Positions 13,343 to 24,181 of a DNA stretch of 64,000 nt are shown piece after piece. The stretch covers positions 62,001 through 126,000 of the forward strand of contig JAHLKG010000023.1 in assembly GCA_025526995.1 (NCBI GenBank). Reading direction: 5' to 3'. Positions within the stretch are counted from its first letter, which is position 1, and the number at the start of each line of letters is the position of its first letter. Under the pieces are notes generated by a model. The model was not told the origin of the DNA and made no database searches. It saw nothing but the letters and a program-made list of their open reading frames with translations. The position numbers and the translations under genes are program-made. The stretch comes from Powellomyces hirtus (Eukaryota; Chytridiomycota; Chytridiomycetes; Spizellomycetales; Powellomycetaceae).

Positions 13343-14150
13343 TTCTGTAGGTCGTGAAGACTTGGCAATAAGGTGGGTATTGTCGCAAAATTTTACACCA
13401 ACACAGCGGGGATGTGATGTCGGCCAGTAGCGGGGGGGGGGGGGGGTATTGCGGGCGGCTTCCAAGCGCAAATTCCGTTTTATCAACAGCCGAGGTTCGG
13501 GGTGCGAGGTGAGGTGAGGTGAGGGCTGGGCGGGGGCGTGCGTTGCTCTCTCTCTTTTCTATCGCCCCCACCCACTCCTACCCACGTTGTCTCAAATATC
13601 TGCACATCCGCCATGTTTTACTGGTTGTGGATCGGGGCGCACCGTACCCGATTGGATTTGGATTACGGTGAGACACGTTACGGACTGGTTGAGGGTTTGG
13701 TTTTGTGCTGCGTTTCGCATGTGTGTTGTGTGGGTCATGACATGGAGAATGGCCATGTTTTTGTCAACTGCGTCCCCATTCGTGTTCGAACGCTTAATAG
13801 GGGAGGGGTGGAAGATGTGGTTAGTGCAGTGAAACTGTCGCTGGTCCACTGCTGTCACCCGTCTCAGATCCCGAGCAGGAACGCGTTGTTCTGCGCCACG
13901 CGCTGCGCCTCCCTGTCACTTTTGGTTTACTTCTAACGTTCATGGCTGGGGGCAGCGAGTATCAGAGTGTGTATTGATGGGCTTTTCTACTTCTGAGGAA
14001 ACAGTGTTTTCGGGTGTATGTCTTTCATGTATGTGCTGCAGTGGGTAGGTAGGTATAATCCTGGCTCTCCATGAGTGTCCCGTCCCAACGTGTGTGGAGG
14101 TGGGAAAAGTGGTGTCCTGTCGATAAGGTGATGGGGACGTGCGGAGCGTT
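13343..14150. other. Spacer between the small gene and the ABCA gene
   Basis: Contains a G run near 13432-13446 and GGTGA repeats near 13506. Both flanking genes are on the minus strand, so this holds the promoter of the small gene and the 3' end of the ABC gene. ORFs seen here are not convincing. Confidence 0.4.
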
Positions 14151-17100
14151 TTACTCCAACAGATCCTCTCCAACAATGTTCAAAAACACATCATCGAGTC
14201 CGCGCTGCTCAATGCCCCAATCCACAACTCCCTCAAGGGACGGCAGCATCGCCAGCACCCGCTGCACGATTCCCGGGCGGGGCATGAAGACCCACCGTCC
14301 CGTCCGCGGGTGATGCGGAGCTAGGGGTGCCAAACTCGCCAACTTGTCCGGTTCTCGATTCCACGTGGTGAGTGTGCCCAAGACCTGTTGCTCGATGAAT
14401 TTTGTTGCGCGGTTGAGTGCGGTCGGTGAGCGGGCCGTGACGTGCACTTTGTAGCCCGAGCCGTAGAGCTGCTTGAGGCGGAGCAGCGGGCCGATGCAGG
14501 TGAGGGTGCCTTGCGCCATAATGGAGAGTTGTTGGCAGCAGGTTTCGGCTTCTTCCATAGAGTGCGTCGTGAGGATGATGGTGCGGTTGAGGCGGGCGTG
14601 TTCGATCACGTCCCAAATCAGCCGGCGGACTTCGGGGTCGAGGCCAGTCTAGAAACACACACGGCGACAGATCAGAATGGAGGTTGACCAACAACCACAC
14701 AGAATGGTGTGAAGAAAAGGGCGCGGACTTGGTTTCTTACCGTTGGCTCATCCAAGAACACGACTTTCGGGTCACCGACAAGAGCAATCGCGATACTCAG
14801 TCGCCGTTTCTCACCGCCACTGAGTCCGCTTACGAGTCGGTTCTCAAACCCATTCAACTTGACATCCGTCAAACACCGTCGCGCCGTGGCCGCCTCCTGA
14901 CTGCTCGTCACGCCCTTCAGACGCGCATAAAACAGGAGATGATCCAGCACGCTGAGATCCCCCCACAGCAGATCAAACTGGGGACAGACGCCAATGAGTT
15001 TGTAAATCTCGTGGATATGCGTGCGGATATCGTAGCCCGCGATGGTGGCCGAGCCCGACGTCGGGCTGTAGAGACCCGTGAGGATCGAGATGAGCGTTGT
15101 TTTGCCCGCACCGTTAGGACCGAGGAGGCCAAAGACTTGGGAGGGCGCGAGAGCGAGGGAGATGGATCGGACAGCCTGTTTGGCGGGGGTGTTGTGGCGG
15201 GCCGGGTAGGCTTTGTGAAGGGCGTTGATGACGAGCGGGCAATTGGGTGGGTATTGGGAGTTTTCGACGCGGGTGCGTTCGGCGCGGACATCGTCGTCTT
15301 CGCGCGAATTCTCCACGGCTGTGTACGAGTGTTGTTGCGAGTGCTTGCTGGTGGCCGCGAAATCCGATCCCGGGCGGGGTCCCCGCGAGGAGGAGGAGAA
15401 GAGCTGGGAGACTGGGTAATGCCATTTCTTCCGAATTCCGTATTCCGAAGGGAGAATGTGGCTGAAATAGACGGCGAGCAGGAGCAGAACGGCAGTTTCG
15501 GCGGCCATGAAAATCATGGCGGTCCAGACCTCGTCTCCGGGGCGAAGGTTGGTGAGCGTGTAAGGGCGGGCATTGGTGGCAAAGGAGGCTTGGTTGATGA
15601 CGGCGAGACACCGGTAGAATGCAAAGGGCGGCCAGAGGAAGAATGCCGCGGGCGCTGTCACAAAGACTTGATTGGCGGCAATGGAGACGATGATTCCGCA
15701 AAGGACTACAAAGAATACAATCACTGCAAACGACATGTCTTCAGTAACAAGTCGCAGGGTTCGATCAACTTCTACCCATTGCATGCTGGTCACTTACGCA
15801 ACGCGTTCTGAGCCCTATCAAAGAAACTCGAAAAGAACAGTGCCATGGCAACTTGCACGGCGCCCCACAGAACCAGCAGGATGATAAGAGCCGTGATCTC
15901 CGTCTTGACAAACATGTCAAGCTTGGTCACGGCACCGCTGGCAAGGAAGATGGCGGCCGAAATGCAGTACAGGAGGAAGAAGGTGATGTAGTGGGAGAGG
16001 TAGTACACGCTGGATTTGAGTCCGTTCTGCGGGAAAGAATAGAGTTGGAAAAAGAATGAGCGCGCGTGACATTGCAACCAGGGCTTCTGGGGAAGAAGCG
16101 GAGAGACTGAGTGGCTCGCACGCATACCATCTTCATCATCATCAGAACTCTATCTTCTTTCTCACGGACTAGCACCAGCGTAAAGATGGGCAACAGAAAC
16201 GAGAGCGCAAAAGGGTACAGCACGCGACCAATGGTCCCACTGATGGAGAGGTTGATGCCGCCAGTGGTGACCTGAGGAAACAGACGGGTTCCCTGAGTGA
16301 TGACCGCATCCTGCAGCTCCGGGTTGGATCGTCTGAGGATCGCGTTGGAGAGCTGAGATATCTGCAAAGCCTGTCGGCGCCCGGCGGTGGGGAAAACACC
16401 AGACGTCGCCAACCGGTTATCGAATCCCATGGAAAGCGTGTACTTGTACTGTTTGCGAACATGGTCGATTTGTTCAAAGTAGATTGTGCCATAGGGCATT
16501 TCTTTTGTGACGTTGTTGACCCGGAACACGAACGTGGCGAGATCTGCGGATGTGCGGGAGGATTTGTAGAGGACACTTTGATCCACTGTGGTCAGTTTGG
16601 TAAGGACGCTTTCCAGAGCGGCTGTGAGTTCCGTGTTGAGCTCTTTGGGGGTTTGGGAATTGAAGGTAAAGAAGGGGACCTGCTGGATGTTGTCGATGCG
16701 CGTGTTGATGACGTCCGCATCGACATACCAGCGGGGCTCGATGGTGTCCAGCAGACCGTTGGCGCTCAATCCGGGTTTGAACATTGAGGCATTGGAGCTG
16801 CCTGGGATGGTGGATGGGATCTCGTTGAGATTTTTGAGTGGGCGTGGGATGGGTGGTCTGCCAATCTCATTGGGGTCGACGCCTGGTCCGACGCCAACGA
16901 GGGCCCACGGTCGAATCTGGTACTGAGCAAACTGGGATCCCAACGAGATCGCCTGTTTCAGTTCGAGAGGTTTAGCGAGAATGTCGGACCGGAAAATGTC
17001 GAGCCATCCGCTGGAGACTTCCGCGGTGTAGGCACTGTCCTTGTTGGCATATGCGTTGGTCTGTTTTCGAAGCGGGCGCGCGTAGACGTTGTTGCTGGGT

Positions 17101-18707
17101 TCGACTTGGTATCCCTCGCCAAACCAGCTGACGCAAGGGATGTCGGAAAACAGCGACAAGAGGCCGAGTTCGGTCAATTCCTGGATGTCGCCTCCCGCGG
17201 TCGCCAGGAGGAGCAGGCTGTAGAAATTGGCATGTTTGGTGAGTCGCGTTGTGCGAGGAACGGTGCCTGCAGTGGTGTTGGCAATCCCGGCCTCGGCGTT
17301 CAGGTTGAAGATGGGCCAGTTTTGCTCGTTAATAGAAGTGCGGTCCGAGCAATAGACAATGTCAAAGCCGCGGTCCTGGCCTTTGATGAGACCCGAAACA
17401 ATGGTTCCGACGAGGAATGACACTATCACCATCATGAACGGGCAGAGGGCGATGCAGCAAACGTTCGTGAACCATTGTCGGCGTTGGAAGCTCAGTGCTT
17501 TGCGACCCAATGCTCGTACTTGGAATGACTTTCTCGCGCCCGCGGGCTGCATGAGTTGCACGGGTGGGTATTTCTTGGGTGACGACATGGGCAGAACTTG
17601 CAATGGTTCCGGTTCGATGAGTGTTTCTGTGCTGGGATTGATCAGGGGGGTCGTGCTGGCGACGCGGTGCATGTTGCGCTGTTGTCCGCCGTATACCGAC
17701 GGTTGACGCTGCGTCCGCGGCGGTCGCCTGGACTGTGCAGGGGAAGCGGGGACAGAGTTGGAAGGCGTGGACGCCGGTGTAGTGTAGGCGGATGTTGCGG
17801 GGGTTGCATAAGCAGATTGTGGGGCGGAGCGTAGCGGGAACTGGTCCGGCATGTAACCGTATGCTGCGTCTGGCGCGACATGGCTGACGTTGACGAGACG
17901 AGCTTCGGGCAGCGAGCTGTAGGATGAGGAGCGGGACATGGACAGAGGGGGAGGCTGGAATGCGCGGTATCTGACATTGAAGGGTTGCAAATGTCCGGGT
18001 GGGGGCTGGGGCGCAACCTGCTCCCAAAAAGCAACATTCTCGTCTGGGTTGACGTCGGGGTGGTGGTACCCATGTCGTTCCTGCTGTTGCTGTGGGTATC
18101 GGGAGGATTGCTGCAGCTGATCCATGGTGTAGTCGTAGCCAGTGGCGCCCACACTGTCTTCCTTGCGTGCGGAATAGAACCCGGGCTGAAGTCCTATCGC
18201 TTCAGGTTGCTGTTGCTGTTCATATTGCTGGTGCTGCTGACCTGCCCATTGTCTGTCAACCAAAGGTTCTCCTTGGCCTTCCACGAATGATCTTGAGGCA
18301 GCATCTGCAGGTTTTCTCTCCATGTCTCTTGAAGGTCTTGGATAGTCAGTGGAAGGTCTTTGTCCATCTGTGTCTCCACGTCCCCTGTCCTCCCTACGTT
18401 CCGTACGATCTCTGCGGTCTCTGTCTCTGCTTGCTGCTCGCGATCCCACGCGAGACTCTTCACGGGAACCATCTTGTTCTCTCTGCTCTCGACGTTCTCT
18501 GCGGTCTCTATCTCTGCTTGTGGCTCTGGAGCCTTCACGAGAAGACTGTTCGCGGGGAGAGTTGTCCTGCGATGGATCGTTTCTTCCGCGACCTGATCTT
18601 CCTCCTTCTGCTCTAGGCCGGTGGCTGTGGTTGTAGGCAGGGTTTGCTTCCCAGTCGGAATGAGCACGGCGCGTCTCGTAGGGTTGCAAGTCGCGACCGG
18701 ACGCCAT
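14151..18707 (-). CDS. ABC transporter, subfamily A, half-size (one TMD and one NBD)
   Basis: Four exons: 18707-16128, 16026-15798, 15723-14741 and 14648-14151. They total 4290 nt, 1429 residues. The first ~370 residues are a cytoplasmic low-complexity extension with R-D/R-E repeats, Q runs and Ser/Pro/Thr stretches. One membrane segment follows (about 395-425, W-F-T-N-V-C-C-I-A-L-C-P-F), then a large non-cytoplasmic loop and a cluster of membrane helices spread over exons 1-3. The nucleotide-binding domain has Walker A G-P-N-G-A-G-K-T-T, a Q-loop in C-P-Q-F-D-L-L-W, signature L-S-G-G-E-K-R, Walker B V-V-F-L-D-E-P-T-T-G-L-D-P and the H-loop T-T-H-S-M-E-E-A-E. C-P-Q-F-D-x-L-x-x-x-L-(S/T) and the C-terminal D-D-V-F-L layout are typical of ABCA transporters, which often move lipids. 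The substrate here is unknown. The start is the ATG at 18707. Confidence 0.9.
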
Positions 18708-19400
18708 GCTAACTGAGCCGCAACGACAAGAGGAAGGAAGAGCCGACAACAGGAGATGCCACGGAAGGGGTGAGGTAAGGAACGGACAGCCGGACGTGTT
18801 ATGGCTATGTGAGCAACAGAGATGGGAAGTTTACAAATTTGGTTGTGACGTCTGAACCTTTGACGGTGTTATATCCCCGGGGGTGAGAGTGTTTTTGGGA
18901 AGTGTGAAACTTGTGACAAACTCAGCGGGCGGTTTTCGTGTGGCGCGGCATCCCGTATTTAGCATCCATTCTGTGCATAGATATAGGTAAACTACATGTG
19001 GGATGTCACGTGCCTATGCTTGAATTAGGATGTAGAAGGAAAGACGAAACGTAAGCATAAAGGCCATGAAGCCATCCCGTCTGTTGAGGAAAGAGGCCAA
19101 CGATCCTACGGTATGCAGTGAAACCAAATTCGCAGTTGGGCACGGCGACAACGGCATACAGAAATTGCAGGTTCCCAACCCGGCATTCCCATCGGCTCCT
19201 TATCTGCTCACTGACACACGGAGGTGCTACTGCCATCGTTCAACCCCCCACTTATATCCCGCACACATAACATTCAGTCGGGAAAGTCAGCCTTCAAGAC
19301 TCGTATCCGCCTCCAGCAAGTAGCTGACCTGGACTTTGAGAAAAGTCCTAGACGGTGCTATTGTCGGTCGGCTCTGCAGAAAACACTTTCAAAAGGACGA
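18708..19400. promoter_or_regulatory. Divergent promoter, ABCA gene and SUMO protease gene
   Basis: About 0.7 kb head-to-head region. No regulatory element was recognised with confidence and no further gene is seen. Confidence 0.45.
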
Positions 19401-22400
19401 ATGCGCTACTCCACCCTCGACTTCTTTACCTCCATTTCCAGTCCCATGAAGCAGCCCGGAAGCCAGCTGTCCACACCAGCTCCCGTTCCGCAACACGACA
19501 ACGGCATTATCGACATAAGCGGGCCAGACGAAATACCACCACCACTACCACCATCATCACCATCACTGATTCGACCACAATCACAACCACAAACGCCCAA
19601 AACATCGCCTCGTACAATTACCAAAAACCAAAAGACATCAGTCGAAATACAATCACCACGGTCAGTCACCAGTAAAGACGATTGACAACCTCTGAAAACG
19701 TATAGACGACCTGACTTTCTCCTTTCCACCTTAAGAATGCCTTCCGCCAACAGAATACCAGATGCTTCCAAAGGCACAAGTCCCGGTGTGTTTTATGGAC
19801 AGAAAGGTGTGAGCACGTTGACCGATTTTTATCTTGTAAGTCTATGTAGACATGCTCACAAAACGCCCGGACCCCAGACAAGCCAGTTGACAGATTGGTG
19901 AAAACCCGACTCAACCAACCCAAGCTTAACGCAGCGGTTGTTGCGCAGGTATGGATCGCGCTCCATGTGCATCACATTTGTGATGTGAGGTTGGAAGCTG
20001 TACAACACCTGCTGTATATCAACCAGCTTACGAAGGTTTCTTTCAGGCAAAGAAGCTAGACTGTGATGCGAGAAAGTTAGAGATGCCCGCGACGGACCTA
20101 AGCTCACTTGAGCAGATGTTCGACTATCCCGGAGCGAAGCGAAGTGATGTCGTTGTTGACCTTGACAACACAGGTGGGAGGTAACTTGCATCATTGGCAA
20201 CTTTGCGCGTCCTCTAATGCCGTATCAAAGGATCCTACGAAACCGTTCGACCTTCACACCGCACAGAGAGTAGACGACAATGCATACGGACGACAAAGGG
20301 GGTCACAAAGGGGACTCCGTTCTATCATCAGTTTCCTGTTCCATCTGGTGGGACAGGTATAAGCAAAACAGGAAAGATCGGCGCCATGCAGGGAAAGTCC
20401 ACTCGGACAAGACTCCAAATGCTGAGCCCGCAGCCAAAACAGCAAACCATGCCTCAATCCATCGATTTGGAGGGCGACCGGAAGGATGATCCACCTGTAC
20501 GTCCCGGGATATTCGCGGTTTCTAATGACACAAATGAAGCTGCATCTCATATAACACCAGTTTGGCCAGTTCCCCGTGCTATCTATAATAACACTTGTCG
20601 AAGACGGAAAGCTGCTTGCTATCAAGCAAGACGACATCAAATTGAAGGCGCATGAGAATATCGAGTTTTCTGGTATTTTCGGAAAGCTCTCGATACCAAG
20701 AAGAGTGATAACCAAGATTCTGGTATGATGAAACGAGTCACCTCACACCTAGACGCAGCACATTTCACTCGCCTGACCTTCATCTTGGCAGTATGACGTC
20801 CCTTCGCCTCCAAACCCGGCTTTCTTGGGAATTATGCGGACCGACCAGTCGTGCATCGTGTGTCAAGTTGCCACTCAGGAAATTGATCGACTGATCCGGC
20901 TCCTTCCATCAAGGCCACTAGGCAGTATATTAGACAAGGCAAAGTGCGTAGTTGGACTGTTACCTTGAGATGGTACCGAGATAAATATTAATGCTATTTC
21001 ATCAGCAAGCAGGAAGTAGCATTGCTACACTTTGAGTTCAATAAAGGTATCAAAAAGCGAAAACGTACGGGAGATGAAGATGAGGAACTTGATACCCCCA
21101 ATACGAAATCGCAAGCAAAGCCGAAGTTCCCACCCCATCAAGAGTGAGGATTGCCTTTTCTCGTCGCTGGCAAACAAATTTCAGCTAACGCAGACCTTGT
21201 AGGCTCTTCCGATATCCCATGGAGGGTAAAAATGCCGTGTCGGTTAGACAAGAAGACTATGATAGACTTGACGATGGAGAATTCCTCAATGATGTTGTTA
21301 TTGAGTTTATGCTCAAGTGAGTAGCGCGTGTTATGGTTTATCGGTGCTTCATAGTTGTTAATAACCAGTCTCCTTCAGACACCTGATACTCGGATCCCCC
21401 GAGAAATTGCAAGAGCAAGTCCATCACTTCAATACCTTCTTTTACGAGCAATTGTCTTTCAAGGACGATCAAGCAAGGTGCGCTAAGAACTCAAGTGCAC
21501 TGACATGCCACACGGATAGGCTTACTCTCTACCAACAGGAAAGGAGGAGCCCCAGAGACAAGTGGTTACGACCGAGTGAAGAAGTGGACATCCAAAGTCG
21601 ATCTCTTTTCCAAAAAGTACATTTTTGTACCGATCAACGAAAAGTGAGTTCTCAGCAGTGTCGGAGACGGCAAGTGAATTCGATGTCTGACTGAGGTTCG
21701 ACAGCATGCACTGGTACCTTGCCTTAATTTACAATCCCGGGGCCCTGCTAAAACAGAATGAGGTTGAAGAGGATTTCAGTGCCGAGGATCTCGCCACCTC
21801 CCTTGCGGTGGAAGCCTCGCTCTTTTCCGACAGACCACAGACACGCAACGTCGGAGACGAACCCCTTTTGCGTGGTACGGACGAGACTGCAATGGTGGTC
21901 GACGAACCGCGCATGGATACAAAGCCTTGCGGCATTGATGCAAGCAGTTTGCCTGCTGATGACTCGCTGGTCGAGTTGAAAGATTTGGACGTGGCTCAAA
22001 TTCAAGAGGGGGTTCATACCATGGATATTGACCTGCCTGGTGGGTATTCCGTTGTCATGGGAAAGATTCCACTTGTGCCGCTTTCCTCCTCACACTGGAT
22101 GGATCCTTTTCAGCCTCTTTCGTCATAGACAGCGAAGACGTAGATTCTGAAGTTTTCCAGTCCATGAAGGGCCCATACACTTACAAGTCGAAAGGAAAAG
22201 GGCGGAAAAAGCTGACTGCAGAGGAGGAAGCAGAACGAAAGTTGAGAGACGCCGAAAGGCACCAGGCCAAAACCGCGGAAAGCCAGAAACAGTACGTGGC
22301 GCATGTCGGCATGTTCTGTGGCACAGTCATCATCGAGGAATCTTAGTGGCTTACCTGCTTGGTTGGTCTCTCTCAGATGTCATATCATCATTCTGGATTC

Positions 22401-23180
22401 TCTGCACGCCAAGCATGCTGGCGCAATCAGGCGCCTGAAGGGGTAAGAAGACAGTTTCTTTCATTCGTTGAGATGGCTCAGTGCTAACGCGGAGCATTGC
22501 TTAGATACCTTGCCGCTGAAGCCGAAGCGAAACTGCAAGTCACCATCGATCAGAAGGAAATACAGGGTATTCACGCAAAGGTGAGAGAGAGAAGGGTTCA
22601 CACAATGCTCGCGTGTCGTTAATGAGGAACTCACACCGCTATTCGTCAGGTGCCGGTACAACCCAATCATTGCGATTGCGGTATCTACCTCTTGTACTAC
22701 GTGGAGGTATTCCTGAAGGATCCGCGGAAGTATCTGAACATCATATTCGTAAGTCTAGCATGCGCGCCGCGGTCCGTGATTTTTTATGGCCCAGCATCGA
22801 ATACCACGCTCATTACTATGTGGATGCATTCCCCGAAACAGAACCGCCTCAACGCGGATCAAGACTGGTTCGCCTTGCAGGATGTGCAAACGAAGCGATC
22901 CGAAGGCAAGCAGCTGATGAACAGGCTGACCACCCAATACCAGGAGCTGACGGCAAAAGCAGCACCACCAAAGCAAGGTGCAGCCGCCGCGCCCGCCACG
23001 TCCGCAAATCGCCCTCCCCAAACACCAACCCAGCCCAAAAAGACCTTGCACCCTCTCCGCCCCCCACCCGCGCTGTCGCCGGGTGGCCCACCACAGCAAC
23101 CGCAACCGCCTAAACGGAATCGAATTGCGGAATACAGGGAGGAAACAAAACGAAAAGAACTGCTGCAAGCGTCCCAGTAA
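19401..23180 (+). CDS. Ulp2/SENP6-7-type SUMO protease
   Basis: Seventeen exons: 19401-19660, 19736-19806, 19878-19948, 20047-20173, 20231-20496, 20561-20722, 20792-20943, 21006-21143, 21203-21316, 21379-21477, 21539-21643, 21705-22039, 22114-22291, 22377-22442, 22505-22580, 22650-22748 and 22842-23180. They sum to 2658 nt, 885 residues. The C48 peptidase core begins at L-F-R-Y-P and has F-L-N-D-V-V-I-E-F. The catalytic His is in M-H-W-Y-L-A-L-I, the Asp in I-I-I-L-D-S-L and the Cys in P-N-H-C-D-C-G-I-Y. A ~150-residue acidic and lysine-rich insert separates His from Asp, which is the hallmark of the Ulp2/SENP6-7 branch that trims SUMO chains. The C-terminal tail is Pro/Gln-rich and basic. 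Exon 2 could start at 19706 instead; both choices keep phase. Confidence 0.9.
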
Positions 23181-23631
23181 CCAACACTTCACATGCACCA
23201 CGTACCCCAGATCGAGCCAACCAACCGCATAGCGCTCTCCAACAACACACATACATCATCCATCCCACATCGTATTGACGGGTTCCTTGTACATAGTAGA
23301 TACAGTAGCCGTTTTTGCCACCCAACGCATTTAGCACCCCATGTATTCGCTCCTCACGCTCATGCTGGCATGCACAAGTCGCATGGGTGTGCTGTGCGCA
23401 TCATCATATTATAGAAATGTCAATCTGAGTAAAGAGCTAGTTTTTTTTCTGGTGGTTTGCGGCTTGGGAGGCGCGGCGGTGTTGGTTGCCCAACTCGTTT
23501 ATGTTTATGCCCCCAAGACGAGCAATCTGTGGGTTTTGTGTTTCTATAACCCCGTCACATGGTACAAGAATGAAAGGGTGGCGTTACCACCCCTGCAGCC
23601 GGGGTCAAGCGTCAACTGGCCAGGAAAAACC

Positions 23632-23692
23632 GGGGGGGGGGGGGGGGGGGGGGGGGGGAGGGGGGCGGGGGGGACGAGTGTGTGTATCTAGC
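23632..23692 (+). repeat. Poly-G tract (27 uninterrupted G, then G-rich)
   Basis: From 23632 the plus strand is an unbroken G run to 23658, followed by further G blocks broken by single A or C. It can form G-quadruplex structures and is prone to length error. Confidence 0.9.
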
Positions 23693-24129
23693 GACTAAGA
23701 TGCATCCATCTGCCCGTCGCATTGATCATAGATCGAACGATCAGATCAAAGTTGTGCACGCTTGCCATGTCCTGATTCCAATACCTGAATGGAGGCCAGT
23801 TCGAGGGTCTCGAACGTGGTAACACGGTGCGACCCCGCTGATGCAAGGCCGAGTGGCGAAAGATTGAAGCACAGCACTCTCTCCCGAGCCGGAGTTTCTG
23901 ACCTGTAGTGCTAATGTGACGGTGCGACTTTTGGGGAACTACTGTACATTCCAAAGCAACTTTGTGTCTATGGTAGTGTGCGCCAGTATATGAGTACGCC
24001 GCAATGGAAGCGTGTTGAAGAAGGGGAATCCATTGTGCACGGAAGGGAACGAAAAAAAGGAACGGTCCAGAGGGATAAACAGTGACGAACCCAACAAAGA
24101 TCCGTTGTTTAAGTATGCTCTATACACAC

Positions 24130-24131
<2 letters not shown>

Positions 24132-24165
<34 letters not shown>
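24132..24165. repeat. (CT)n microsatellite
   Basis: About 17 CT dinucleotides in a row, just beyond the stop codon of the inositol phosphatase gene on the other strand. Confidence 0.9.
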
Positions 24166-24168
<3 letters not shown>

Positions 24169-24181
24169 CCAAACCGCATCC

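Larger units (their letters stand above)
23181..24181. other. Convergent spacer with poly-G tract and CT microsatellite
   Basis: No gene is supported. The ORF at 23341-23691 runs into a homopolymer and shows no family features. Two simple repeats are listed separately. Confidence 0.5.

Noticed and set aside
14684..15811. 375-codon plus-strand ORF
   Set aside because: It lies exactly antisense to the ABC transporter exon, whose Walker A, signature and H-loop motifs are unmistakable; the antisense frame has no features.
23341..23691. 116-codon plus-strand ORF with a hydrophobic stretch
   Set aside because: It ends in the poly-G tract, shows no family features and starts inside the 3' flank of the SUMO protease gene.
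24132..24165. CT repeat as part of a transposon end
   Set aside because: No inverted repeats, target duplication or transposase frames nearby; it is a plain microsatellite.
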